DNA from: CAKAHY01 sp963522175
GTDB taxonomy: Bacteria; Bacillota; Clostridia; Lachnospirales; Lachnospiraceae
Direction: 5' to 3'
DNA: 64,000 nt
Assembly: GCA_963522175.1 (NCBI GenBank)
Contig: CAUQXC010000003.1
Span: forward strand, 1-64,000
Shown piece after piece: positions 1 to 9,033 of this stretch. The notes below the pieces were generated by a model, which worked only from the letters and a program-made list of their open reading frames with translations, searched no databases and was not told the origin of the DNA. Every line of letters begins with the position of its first letter. Position 1 is the stretch's first letter. The position numbers and the translations under genes are program-made.

Positions 1-418
1 TGAGACCGCTTCCATCCCCATCCTCACGCTCAATTTTTTTTAGGCCTGTCTCTAACAGCAAAACATTTAATTCATCCAAGCTTATGATTGGCTTAGGCTT
101 ATTATTCCCCAACTCAAGTTCTGCAAATCCTACAAAATCATCAGCATAAGCCCATCCGATTATTCGCTTACGGTCATTACTGTAATGTAAATCATCAAAC
201 CTGTCACCACAAACTTTTGCCATACTGCCTGTCAACATGTCATACTTAAAGGTACCTTCGGTATTATCATTGAAATGGGAGAAAAAAAGCGTTTTTTCTT
301 TGCCGGATATTCCTTTTAAAACCCTCATCCTCTTATAGACCTTCGGTATAAAAAATAACATCAGTGCGATTACAATTATAAGACTTACTGCTTTTAAACT
401 TTTTTTATTTTTTTTCAT
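1..418 (-). CDS. Membrane-anchored hypothetical protein, 3' end cut by window edge
   Basis: An open frame begins with ATG at 418 and runs off the left edge after about 139 codons, so the C-terminus is missing. The N-terminus is lysine-rich (MKKNKKSLK) and is followed by one hydrophobic segment at about residues 9-26. This fits a signal anchor with the rest outside the cell. The visible extracytoplasmic part has pairs such as FFSHFNDNTEGTFKYD and KRIIGWAYADD, which recall beta-propeller-like surface proteins, but I do not recognise a family. It lies 39 bp downstream of another exported protein and is probably cotranscribed with it. The upstream AGGTAGAG is a modest ribosome binding site. Function unknown. 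Confidence 0.7.
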   Translation of the reverse strand, partial: MKKNKKSLKAVSLIIVIALMLFFIPKVYKRMRVLKGISGKEKTLFFSHFNDNTEGTFKYDMLTGSMAKVCGDRFDDLHYSNDRKRIIGWAYADDFVGFAELELGNNKPKPIISLDELNVLLLETGLKKIEREDGDGSGL

Positions 419-457
419 ATTCTCTACCTGCCTGTTGTATAACGAAAAAGTCCCGTA

Positions 458-1315
458 TTATGGGGTATTATAAGGCATTCTCTTCCAAATATCATTCAAA
501 TCCCCGTACAGTACACCCGGAAGCTCACCGTTTTTTTGCTTTTTATCTATTTGCTCAATATTATACTCATATACACTATTCGGTCTTTTTGCCAATAACT
601 CCTCTACTATCCTCTCTGATTCTCCTATATACTCCCATTGACTATTTAACTTTCTTTCATCAATCGGCTTTTCTTCCATTTTCCCCGAATCTATAATTAT
701 TTTTCCGTTTTTATTTCCGGCATCACCGCCTATAAATGCGCCGTCCGGTCCACGCTCGGCACTAAAATCAAGGCTTCCCTCTCTACCTAACCTTAATACG
801 GAGTTTTCGTTAACATGCATAAGTGCTTTATCATGATTCGTATTTAAAAACTTACTTTTTCCGTACAAAAAAAGAGACAGCTCACACTCTCCCTCCATAC
901 GTATAAAGCTTGCTCCCTTAAAGTTTATATCCTTTATGCCAAGCTTTACCTTAGAGTCCTTTATACTTACAAAATTTTGTGTTACGGCTTTTTCCTTAGT
1001 GACAAGCATAACAAGGGTGTTCTCGTTAACCGTCTTTGTCACCGGATTGCCGTTCGTATCATAGGCTCTTATTTCATTATTTGTTATTTCTATGTTCCCT
1101 TTATCAAGATAAAGGACCGACTCTTGTCCAGCTTTAAAAAAAACGCTTTGCCGCATTGCCTGTGACGGGCTTGCGCTTTCATCCGAATACATTTCAAATG
1201 CTTCAAAAACGTTTTCATTCCCTCCCGCTCCTAAAGAGGAAGCATAAACCGCGTTTTGAAATAAAAAAACAAATGCCGTGCATAATGCGAAAATACGTTT
1301 AAAATTTCTTTTCAT
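458..1315 (-). CDS. Secreted hypothetical protein with signal peptide
   Basis: A 285-residue protein starting at ATG 1315. An upstream in-frame ATG at 1453 exists, but AGGAGGA at 1324-1330 sits eight bases before 1315, and a signal peptide starts exactly there (MKRNFKRIFALCTAFVFLFQ, probable cleavage after NAVYA). The mature protein alternates short beta-strand-like stretches with glycine-rich turns (GGDAGNKNGKIIIDSGK). This resembles right-handed beta-helix or adhesin-like surface proteins. No sortase motif or transmembrane C-terminus is visible, so it is probably released or held by the neighbouring anchored protein. A strong promoter lies just upstream. No family recognised. Confidence 0.75.
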   Translation of the reverse strand: MKRNFKRIFALCTAFVFLFQNAVYASSLGAGGNENVFEAFEMYSDESASPSQAMRQSVFFKAGQESVLYLDKGNIEITNNEIRAYDTNGNPVTKTVNENTLVMLVTKEKAVTQNFVSIKDSKVKLGIKDINFKGASFIRMEGECELSLFLYGKSKFLNTNHDKALMHVNENSVLRLGREGSLDFSAERGPDGAFIGGDAGNKNGKIIIDSGKMEEKPIDERKLNSQWEYIGESERIVEELLAKRPNSVYEYNIEQIDKKQKNGELPGVLYGDLNDIWKRMPYNTP

Positions 1316-1388
1316 ACATAAAATCCTCCTAAATATACATTTGTTTTTATTAAGTTTAGTATACTGATACCACCCTAAACTTAAGGTA

Positions 1389-1417
1389 ATTATAACATTT
1401 TTCAAAAATTTTGTCAT
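1389..1417 (-). promoter_or_regulatory. Sigma-A-type promoter for the secreted protein gene
   Basis: On the minus strand ATGACA (1412-1417) is separated by 17 bases from a perfect TATAAT (1389-1394). Transcription would start near 1382 and give a leader of about 65 bases before the ATG at 1315. Confidence 0.7.
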
Positions 1418-1553
1418 GTAGAAAATGAAGGGGTGAATTTGTGGGAATTGCACAAAAAATCGGCAGTTGAAATTTGGAAAAGAAAATATAAACTCTACCG
1501 ATAATCATCAATATCGGTATAACCTCCGGTTTATTTTTATTTTTAAGGCAATA

Positions 1554-1593
1554 AAAGAGCGATATTTGCCTATAGGCAGACACCGCTCTTTTT
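1554..1593 (-). terminator. Rho-independent terminator overlapping the stop of the PLP enzyme gene
   Basis: An inverted repeat AAAAGAGCG / CGCTCTTTT with an inner GCCTATAGGC palindrome is followed by a T-rich stretch on the minus strand. The left arm includes the last codons and stop codon of the gene. It closes the polC transcription unit and could act in both directions. Confidence 0.75.
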
Positions 1594-2517
1594 ATATTCC
1601 TCAATAAAATCCAAATATATGGGAAGACCTCCTGTATGTATAAATAGGGTTTTTCCTTCGATATTATGCTTATCAATCTCGCTTAAAAGTCCGAAAAAAG
1701 CTTTTCCCGTATAAACAGGGTCAAGAGGTACATTATATTTTGAATCCATATTTAAAATAAGTTTTTTTATATTTTCATTAATACTTCCGTATTTTTCACC
1801 TATATACTCGCTTATTATACGGGTGTTTGATACTTCATCGGTATAGGATCTGTCTCTTGCCACCGAAATTCCGATAAGCCCTATTTTTGAGTCCAAAGCT
1901 TTTTTTGCCTTAAGCAAGCCTTCAAAGCTCATACCTGTTCCGTATGCAAGAACTATATTATCATAATCCGAGCTTTTCTTAAAAAGCTCTTTTCCCACCT
2001 TAAAGTATGCATTTTGAAGTAAATCGTCATTGCCCGTTCCGTCAAAACTCCCGTAAATATAATAAGGTCTTTTCCCCTTTTCTTTAAGCTCTTCAAACAT
2101 CTTTATAAGCTTTTCTTTTACCTCGGATTTTTCACAAAATAATCTCTTTGCACCGGCTTTTTGTGTCAAGATTTCATTCATGCAAAGCTTTCTGTCCTTT
2201 TTAGTAAATAAAGGCAGCTCTTCCTTGCTTAAAGAGCTTAGAATATAACACTCAAGCCCTAAATACTCACATAAATCAGCCATTATTCTGTTAAAATTGG
2301 ATTCGGGAGAGCCGTAGCTGATTACCGTATCAAAATCGGATTTACTTATATCATCCAAAAGCTCAAGTGCAAGTCTGAGCTTATTGCCTCCGTACGAAAA
2401 ATTCAGCTTGTCCTCTCTTAATAAATAGATTCGGGCATCCGCATAAGGCATCAAATACTCCGTTCTTAATGAAAGATCCAGAGTTTTTAAAAGCTCATTA
2501 TATTTGTCTTTAAGCAT
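1570..2517 (-). CDS. PLP-dependent ACC deaminase / D-cysteine desulfhydrase family protein
   Basis: A 315-residue member of the fold-type II PLP enzymes related to 1-aminocyclopropane-1-carboxylate deaminase and D-cysteine desulfhydrase. The PLP lysine is expected in GGNKLRLALELL (Lys46), followed by the substrate-binding GSPESNFNRI segment near residues 88-97. The C-terminus has TGGLPIYL, like the HTGG phosphate-binding region of the family. In gut anaerobes a D-cysteine or D-amino-acid lyase role is more plausible than ACC breakdown, but the substrate cannot be read from sequence. The start is ATG 2517 with GAAGGGG before it. It lies three bases after the glycosyltransferase stop, so the two are translationally coupled. 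Confidence 0.75.
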   Translation of the reverse strand: MLKDKYNELLKTLDLSLRTEYLMPYADARIYLLREDKLNFSYGGNKLRLALELLDDISKSDFDTVISYGSPESNFNRIMADLCEYLGLECYILSSLSKEELPLFTKKDRKLCMNEILTQKAGAKRLFCEKSEVKEKLIKMFEELKEKGKRPYYIYGSFDGTGNDDLLQNAYFKVGKELFKKSSDYDNIVLAYGTGMSFEGLLKAKKALDSKIGLIGISVARDRSYTDEVSNTRIISEYIGEKYGSINENIKKLILNMDSKYNVPLDPVYTGKAFFGLLSEIDKHNIEGKTLFIHTGGLPIYLDFIEEYKKSGVCL

Positions 2518-2520
2518 AAT

Positions 2521-3504
2521 TTACCCCTTCTTTATTTGCACAAGCTTAAAGAAGCTTCGCAAAAATTCATAAAACGGCGGAAAATAATGTTCAAGCCTTG
2601 TAAAAAAGCGAGTATTAAAATCCAGCTCCTTGTAATATTGGCGATACTCCGAAGAGAAAATTTCACTGTATTTTTTCGTATTGACAAAGGTAAGAAATCT
2701 TATTCTTTTTATCGCACTTTTCACCTCGGTATCAAATTCAAAATTTGAAAATTCATTAAAAGCATTATACATATTTTGCATATTTATAAAATATTTTTCC
2801 TGCTTAAGCTCATAATCCCCCTCTTTTTGAAGCACGGACCACGAGCCGCTGTCACCTATTCTGTATACGGACATGGCTTCGTCCATATAATATGCATGAC
2901 CGAAGCTTGCCAAAATCAGTTGCAAGGGTATATCTCCCACAGCACATTTAAAATAAAAATCCGGTAAAACTTTAACGTATTTTGTTCTGAAAAATAAGGA
3001 TGCCGTAGGATAGGCTCTCGTTTTATCTATGATTTCTTTGCTGTCTATAAGAGTACTTTTATTATATGGTCGTACAAGTCCGGAAACAAAGGAATTATCC
3101 ATGGTTTGTGTTTTTGCACTGTGTATACACAGGCTGCAGTCATTGTTAAGCTCCATATAATCAAATTGTTTTTGCAGCTTATTTTCATCCGTAAAGTAAT
3201 CATCCCCTTCACACATGGCAATATATTTACCTTCAGCTCTCGGAAAGTTGAAAACTCCGCTGGGATTACTTATCCCCTTGGAATATTGATTTTCTTCATG
3301 ATAAAGTACCTTTATAATCTCAGGATATCTGCTTTTATAGTCTTTAAGTATGTCTATCGTTCCGTCCGTACTGGCATCATCATTTATAAGAATCTCATAA
3401 TTAAAATTTGTTTTTTGCATTAAGAAGCTGTCAAGCGCCTGTCTTATAAAATTTGCATGATTATAAGACAGGCAGCAAATACTGACTTTTATATCGTTCA
3501 TCAT
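2521..3504 (-). CDS. Glycosyltransferase family 2 protein
   Basis: A 327-residue GT-A fold glycosyltransferase. The N-terminus VSICCLSYNHANFIRQALDS and the nucleotide-binding ILINDDASTDGT (about residues 36-47) are typical of GT2. The metal-binding acidic motif is in CEGDDYF (about residue 98). No transmembrane segment is visible, so it is cytoplasmic or peripheral and probably adds a sugar to a cell-surface glycan. It follows polC by 24 bp and ends in tight coupling with the PLP enzyme. Two adjacent ATGs (3504 and 3501) are possible starts and the ribosome binding site is weak. Acceptor and donor unknown. Confidence 0.85.
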   Translation of the reverse strand: MMNDIKVSICCLSYNHANFIRQALDSFLMQKTNFNYEILINDDASTDGTIDILKDYKSRYPEIIKVLYHEENQYSKGISNPSGVFNFPRAEGKYIAMCEGDDYFTDENKLQKQFDYMELNNDCSLCIHSAKTQTMDNSFVSGLVRPYNKSTLIDSKEIIDKTRAYPTASLFFRTKYVKVLPDFYFKCAVGDIPLQLILASFGHAYYMDEAMSVYRIGDSGSWSVLQKEGDYELKQEKYFINMQNMYNAFNEFSNFEFDTEVKSAIKRIRFLTFVNTKKYSEIFSSEYRQYYKELDFNTRFFTRLEHYFPPFYEFLRSFFKLVQIKKG

Positions 3505-3528
3505 TATCTCACTGTATTTTTTATTTTT

Positions 3529-6500
3529 TTAAAGTATATCAAAAATGGATATTTGATTGCTTTTCGGGAGCTTCGCAAGAAGTCCCAGCTTATCAAGCAG
3601 GTCACAGGTTGATTTTCCGACCTTTGCCCTTGACATAAAATCTTCCTTCGACATGAATTTCCCCGCTTTAGCCGCGTTTTCAATAGAGGCGGCGGCTATT
3701 TCACCCAATCCGTCTATACTCGCAAGACCGGGCATTATTTTTCTTTCTTCGGTAATGGTAAATTTGTCCGCCTTTGCCTTATAAATATCTATAGGTGCAA
3801 AATCAAAGCCTCTGGCGTACATTTCCTGAACTATACGCATATCTCTGAGAGTATCGTTATCCTTTGCACTCAGCTCTCCCTCGCTTTTCTTTTGCAACAG
3901 CTGCTTGTAATTATACTCCAGCCTGTCCTTTCCGAAGCACATCAGTTCGTAAGAAAATGCCGAAGCTCTGATGGTGAAGAATGCGGTGTAATACTCAAGG
4001 GGATAGTTTATCTTGCAATATGCTATACGCCATGCCATCATTACATAGGCTGCCGCATGCGCCTTCGGGAACATATATTTAATCTTCTGGCAGGACCAGA
4101 TATACCAGTCGGGTACGCCCTTTTGCTCCATGTCCTCAATATTTTCTTTAGTAAGTCCCTTGCCTTTACGCACGGATTCCATTATTTTGAAAGCATTCCC
4201 CTCTTCCAAGCCCTTGTCAATCAAGTATATCATTATATCGTCTCTGGTGCAAATTGCGGTTCTGATTGTAGCTTTCCCTTCCTGAATAAGAGTTTGTGCA
4301 TTTCCCAGCCATACATCCGTTCCGTGAGACAATCCTGAGATTCTGACAAGATCCGACAAGCCTTCAGGTTTTGCATCTATAAGCATCTGCATGGCAAAGT
4401 CGGTTCCGAACTCCGGTATACCCAAAGCCCCAAGAGGACAGCCCATAATATCATCGGGAGTAAGACCGAGTGCACTTGTATTTTTAAATAAACTCATGGT
4501 TTCCTTGCAATCTAAAGGTATGTCCTTAACAGGGTCTATTCCCGTAAGATCCGAAAGCATTCTTATCATTGTGGGATCCATGTGTCCCAGTATATCAAGC
4601 TTAAGAAGGTTGTGGTCTATGGCATGGTAGTCGAAATGCGTGGTTATTATATCCGTAGTCATATCATTTGCGGGTCTTTGCACGGGGGTAAAGCTGTATA
4701 TCTCTTCACCGTGCGGCAAAACTATAATTCCCCCGGGATGCTGTCCCGTTGTTCGTCTTACACCTACACAACCGGCGGTAATTCTTTCGATTTCACACTT
4801 TCTTTTTCTTTGATTATGCTCTTCGTAATATTTTTTCACATAGCCGTAGGCTGTTTTATCAGCCAAGGTGCCTACGGTGCCGGCTCTGAAGGTATGCCCT
4901 TCACCGAATATTACTTCCGTATAGGCATGAGCCTTGGCTTGATATTCTCCCGAAAAGTTCAAGTCTATATCGGGTTCCTTGTCTCCTTTAAAACCCAGAA
5001 AGGTTTCAAAAGGTATGTCAAAGCCGTCTTTTTTAAGTTTTTTTCCACAATTCGGGCATATCTTATCCGGCATATCGCAGCCTGCCATTCCTGAAAAGGC
5101 CTTAACCTCTTTGGAATCAAACTCGACATATTTGCAATCACAATAATAATGGGGCGGTAAGGGATTTACCTCTGTAATACCCGAGGTATATGCCGCAAAG
5201 CTTGAGCCTACGGAACCTCTGGAGCCCACAAGATAACCGTCTTCCATACTTTTTTCCACAAGCTTTTTTGCTATGATGTACATAACGGCAAAACCGTTCT
5301 TAATAATGGAATTGAGCTCTTTTCTAAGCCTTGCCTCAACAACGGGCGGCAAAACCTCTCCGTATTGCTCATGAGCCTTTTTGTAGCAGGACTCGGTAAG
5401 CTCCTCATCGCTGTTTTCTATGACGGGAGGACATTTATCGGGTCTTACGGGTTTAATAAACTCAACCGAATCGGCAATTTTTCTCGTATTTTTCACAACA
5501 ACCTCATACGCCTTTTCCCTACCCAAATACTCGAATTCTTTTAACATTTCATTTGTTGTTCTCAGATACAGAGGAGGTTGAAAGTCCGCATCGTTATAGC
5601 CTTTTCCATGCATTATTATTCGTCTGTATACCTCATCCTCGGGATTTAAAAAATGAACGTCGCCGGTTGCACACACAGGCTTTGAATGTCTCTCCCCAAG
5701 CTCTATTATTTTTCTGTTTATATTTTGGAGGTCTTCAAGCGAGTTTACATTATACCTTTCGGAATTGAGCATAAAAAGATTGTTTCCTGTAGGCTGAATT
5801 TCAAGATAATCATAAAATTTAACCAGTCTTTCTATTTCTTCCTCGGGTTTTCCTTCCAAAACGGCTTCATAAAGCTCTCCCGCTTCGCAGGCGGAGCCTA
5901 TTATAAGTCCTTCCCTGTATTTTTGTAAAACGGACTTAGGAATTCTGGGCACCTTATTATAATAATTTATATGTGAAAGAGATATGAGCTTATATAAATT
6001 TATACGTCCCAAATCATTTTTGGCAATAATGATTATATGGTTTGCCCTTGATTTTTTTATTATGCTGTCCGAGGTTTCGGAAAGTCCCGAAAGGTCTTTT
6101 AGGCTGTGCAGCCCTTTTTCTCTTAACATTTTAATAAATTCCAGCCAGATGTAAGCGGTTGCGGCGGCATCATCAACAGCTCTGTGATGATTTTCAAGCT
6201 TAATATTAAGAGCCTTTGCCACCGTATCAAGCTTAAACCTGTTAAGTCCCGGAAGTAAGAGTCTTGCCATGGCTACGGTGTCTATAATGCTTGGATTGTA
6301 TTCAAGTTTAAGCTCTTTGGACTTCGCCTTTACAAAGCCCGTATCGAAGCTTGCATTATGTGCCACAGCTATACAATCCTTTGAAAATTCAAGAAATCTC
6401 GGTAAAACAAGCTCTATGGGATCCGCTCCCGCTACCATTGAATCATTGATTCCGGTCAATTCTTCTATCTTAAACGGAATGGGAATACCGGGATTTACAA

Positions 6501-7950
6501 AGCTTGAAAACCTGTCTATGATTTCTCCGTTCTTTATCTTTACCGCACCGAATTCTATAATTTTATCCTTAACGGCGGAAAAACCCGTTGTCTCTATATC
6601 AAAAACCACAAAGCTGTCATCAAGAGTATAATCCATAGGATTTATAACAAGCTCCTTTAAATCATCTACGACATAGCCTTCCACGCCGTACAAGAGCTTA
6701 AAGGGCTTATCCAGCTTCTCAACCGTGTGATTTGCATCGGTAAATGCCTGCACATTTCCGTGATCCGTTATGGCAAGGGCATCCCAGCCCCACTTATATG
6801 CCTGCATTATTATATCTTTTTCGGAAGTAACGCCGTCATATTCGCTCATTTTTGTATGGCAATGAAGCTCCACCCTTTTTATCTCGGCATCATCACTCCT
6901 TTTACTCACAAGCTCATTACAGGTCTTTATTCCCGAAATATTTCCAAGGGTAAGTTCTCCGTCAAATCTGTCTATGCTTATTATTCCCCTCAATTTTACA
7001 TACTTTCCTTTTTCCAATGCGGCTTTTATTTCTTCAAGGTTGTGTTCCTTGGCAAAAACCTTAACGGAAATGGAATCGGTAAAATCCGTCACTGAAGCGA
7101 TAAATAAGGTTGAGGACGTTCTTTCAAAGTATCTTGTATCGAGGCTGAAAATTTTTCCCCTTATGCTTACTTCTCCTATTTCTCCGATTATATCTTTTAT
7201 ATCCGTAAAATCATCCTCAAAATCTTTTCCGTAGAGAACATCGGGATTTTGAGATTTCTTATTGTATGCGAACTTGTTTTTTTCCTTATTTTCGCTTTTA
7301 CCTGTTTTTGTATTGCTTTCAGGAAGAAAAGAAACCGTGGATTTTACCTGTGCGAAGCTTTCTTCCTTGGTTTTTGATTCTTCTTTTTTTACAAAATTTT
7401 CGTTGTAGTATTTTTTTGTTACTTGAGTTTCAGGCTGTAAATGCTCTTTCTTCTCCGTATACTTTACAACAAAGTTACATCTGAGCCCGCAACGTTCTAT
7501 AAAGATTTTTTCCATTATTCGAAGAAACTCTTCCATGCCTTTTCTGTTAAAGACGGTATCTTCAAGTTCCATATAGGCAATATTGTCGTTAAAAGAAAAA
7601 TTCGTACTTCTAAATAAAACATAGTATCTATTACTGAAGTTCTTAAGCTCATAAGCTATGCTTTCCTTATAGCTGTCAAAAAGATTTTTAGGAGTATATA
7701 CCTTTGACAGCACAAATTTTTCGAATATTTTAATATTAATTTTTCTGCTCGGAAATAAAGTATTTTTAATTATTTTTTCCAAAGTAATAAGACTCACCTT
7801 GTCGATGAGCCTGTCACTTTCAATATATATACTTAAGCTTTCAAAATCCTTGCTTGTACTGACTCTGAGTACGCTTATATGCTTTGATAATTCCTCAAGG
7901 CTTCTGTCTTCAAAGGTCAGCGTCGGAAACACTTCTTTAAACTGTTTCAT
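3529..7950 (-). CDS. polC: DNA polymerase III alpha subunit, PolC type
   Basis: The replicative leading-strand polymerase of low-GC Gram-positives, 1473 residues with the chosen start, a usual length for PolC. Domains in order are an N-terminal region, an OB-fold (about 255-350), and a PHP domain (VELHCHTKMSEYDG, AITDHGN). The DEDDh proofreading exonuclease is inserted in the PHP domain (FDIETTGF near residue 450, HNASFDTGF, HRAVDDAA). The polymerase core follows with PDIDLNF and GTVGTLADKTAYGYVKKYY. ATG 7950 was chosen because GGTGGTGAGG precedes it. The open frame extends to a TTG at 7986 without ribosome binding site. It overlaps the end of ispG by 14 bases, so translation is coupled. Confidence 0.97.
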   Translation of the reverse strand: MKQFKEVFPTLTFEDRSLEELSKHISVLRVSTSKDFESLSIYIESDRLIDKVSLITLEKIIKNTLFPSRKINIKIFEKFVLSKVYTPKNLFDSYKESIAYELKNFSNRYYVLFRSTNFSFNDNIAYMELEDTVFNRKGMEEFLRIMEKIFIERCGLRCNFVVKYTEKKEHLQPETQVTKKYYNENFVKKEESKTKEESFAQVKSTVSFLPESNTKTGKSENKEKNKFAYNKKSQNPDVLYGKDFEDDFTDIKDIIGEIGEVSIRGKIFSLDTRYFERTSSTLFIASVTDFTDSISVKVFAKEHNLEEIKAALEKGKYVKLRGIISIDRFDGELTLGNISGIKTCNELVSKRSDDAEIKRVELHCHTKMSEYDGVTSEKDIIMQAYKWGWDALAITDHGNVQAFTDANHTVEKLDKPFKLLYGVEGYVVDDLKELVINPMDYTLDDSFVVFDIETTGFSAVKDKIIEFGAVKIKNGEIIDRFSSFVNPGIPIPFKIEELTGINDSMVAGADPIELVLPRFLEFSKDCIAVAHNASFDTGFVKAKSKELKLEYNPSIIDTVAMARLLLPGLNRFKLDTVAKALNIKLENHHRAVDDAAATAYIWLEFIKMLREKGLHSLKDLSGLSETSDSIIKKSRANHIIIIAKNDLGRINLYKLISLSHINYYNKVPRIPKSVLQKYREGLIIGSACEAGELYEAVLEGKPEEEIERLVKFYDYLEIQPTGNNLFMLNSERYNVNSLEDLQNINRKIIELGERHSKPVCATGDVHFLNPEDEVYRRIIMHGKGYNDADFQPPLYLRTTNEMLKEFEYLGREKAYEVVVKNTRKIADSVEFIKPVRPDKCPPVIENSDEELTESCYKKAHEQYGEVLPPVVEARLRKELNSIIKNGFAVMYIIAKKLVEKSMEDGYLVGSRGSVGSSFAAYTSGITEVNPLPPHYYCDCKYVEFDSKEVKAFSGMAGCDMPDKICPNCGKKLKKDGFDIPFETFLGFKGDKEPDIDLNFSGEYQAKAHAYTEVIFGEGHTFRAGTVGTLADKTAYGYVKKYYEEHNQRKRKCEIERITAGCVGVRRTTGQHPGGIIVLPHGEEIYSFTPVQRPANDMTTDIITTHFDYHAIDHNLLKLDILGHMDPTMIRMLSDLTGIDPVKDIPLDCKETMSLFKNTSALGLTPDDIMGCPLGALGIPEFGTDFAMQMLIDAKPEGLSDLVRISGLSHGTDVWLGNAQTLIQEGKATIRTAICTRDDIMIYLIDKGLEEGNAFKIMESVRKGKGLTKENIEDMEQKGVPDWYIWSCQKIKYMFPKAHAAAYVMMAWRIAYCKINYPLEYYTAFFTIRASAFSYELMCFGKDRLEYNYKQLLQKKSEGELSAKDNDTLRDMRIVQEMYARGFDFAPIDIYKAKADKFTITEERKIMPGLASIDGLGEIAAASIENAAKAGKFMSKEDFMSRAKVGKSTCDLLDKLGLLAKLPKSNQISIFDIL

Positions 7951-9022
7951 CCTCACCACCGTTTTTTTCTTTCGTAAGTTTATCAAGTTCCTCTTTGAGT
8001 GCGGGAAGAAGTTCTTCTTCCTTAAGTCTTTTTACAACTTCACCTTTTTTTATAAGAAGTCCGTAACCTACTCCTCCGGCTATTCCTATATCCGCTTCCT
8101 TGGCTTCTCCGGGACCGTTCACAACACAACCCATTACCGCAACCTTTATATTAAGGTCATAGTCCGCAACCAATTCTTCCACTTTATTTGCAAGCTCTAT
8201 AAGATCTATACCGGTTCTTCCGCAGGTAGGACAGGAAACAACTTCAACTCCTCCCGACCTGATACCCAAGGTCTTTAAAATAAGCTTTGCACACCTTATC
8301 TCTTCTTCCGGCTCTCCGGTAAGAGAAACTCTTATTGTATCTCCTATTCCTTCATTCAGAATTATGCCGAGCCCCACACTTGATTTGATCATTCCTCTTT
8401 TTACGGTTCCCGCCTCGGTAATCCCTATGTGCAAAGGAAAATCCGTTTTTTCGGATATCAGTTCATGTGCTTTTATACACATCATGACATCACTTGATTT
8501 GATACTTACAACCAAATTTTCATAGCCCAGATCCGTTATGATTTTAACTTTATCCAGCGCCGATTCCACTATGCCTTCGGCTGTCACACCCGAATATTTT
8601 TCTATTAAATACTTTTCAAGAGAGCCGGAATTAACTCCTACCCTTATGGGAATATTTTTCTCTTTACAGGCATCCACAACTGCCTTTATTCTATCGATAT
8701 TCCCTATATTCCCCGGATTTATCCTTATCTTATCCGCTCCCGCTTCTATTGCGGCAAGAGCGAGTCTGTAATCAAAATGAATATCGGCAACCAAAGGAAT
8801 ATGTATTCTTTCCTTTATCTTTTTTATGGCGGCAGCCGCTTCCATTGTAGGAACGGCAAGCCTTATTATTTCACAGCCTTCCTTTTCAAGGCTTAAAATC
8901 TGTGCAACCGTAGCCTCCACATCTTCGGTTTTTGTGTTGCACATAGATTGAATAAGTATAGGGTAATCCCCTCCTATATATCTGTCACCAATTTTTATTA
9001 CTCTTGTTTTTTTTCTCTTCAT
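7937..9022 (-). CDS. ispG: 4-hydroxy-3-methylbut-2-en-1-yl diphosphate synthase
   Basis: IspG (GcpE), 361 residues, the bacterial short form. It reduces 2-C-methyl-D-erythritol 2,4-cyclodiphosphate to HMBPP in the MEP isoprenoid pathway with a [4Fe-4S] cluster. The TIM-barrel start IGGDYPILIQSM and the C-terminal cluster ligands in CPTCGRTG and CVVNGPGEA are visible. The start ATG 9022 has AAGGAAA before it. The gene sits with dxr and uppS, so this operon carries two MEP enzymes and the first polyprenyl enzyme of cell-wall lipid carrier synthesis. Confidence 0.97.
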   Translation of the reverse strand: MKRKKTRVIKIGDRYIGGDYPILIQSMCNTKTEDVEATVAQILSLEKEGCEIIRLAVPTMEAAAAIKKIKERIHIPLVADIHFDYRLALAAIEAGADKIRINPGNIGNIDRIKAVVDACKEKNIPIRVGVNSGSLEKYLIEKYSGVTAEGIVESALDKVKIITDLGYENLVVSIKSSDVMMCIKAHELISEKTDFPLHIGITEAGTVKRGMIKSSVGLGIILNEGIGDTIRVSLTGEPEEEIRCAKLILKTLGIRSGGVEVVSCPTCGRTGIDLIELANKVEELVADYDLNIKVAVMGCVVNGPGEAKEADIGIAGGVGYGLLIKKGEVVKRLKEEELLPALKEELDKLTKEKNGGEDETV

Positions 9023-9033
9023 TGATTTCCTTA

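Noticed and set aside
4582..5094. A 170-codon plus-strand frame opposite polC
   Set aside because: Antisense to the PolC catalytic domain; no promoter or ribosome binding site.
7951..7986. Longer PolC N-terminus from TTG 7986
   Set aside because: No ribosome binding site there; ATG 7950 has one and matches the usual PolC start.
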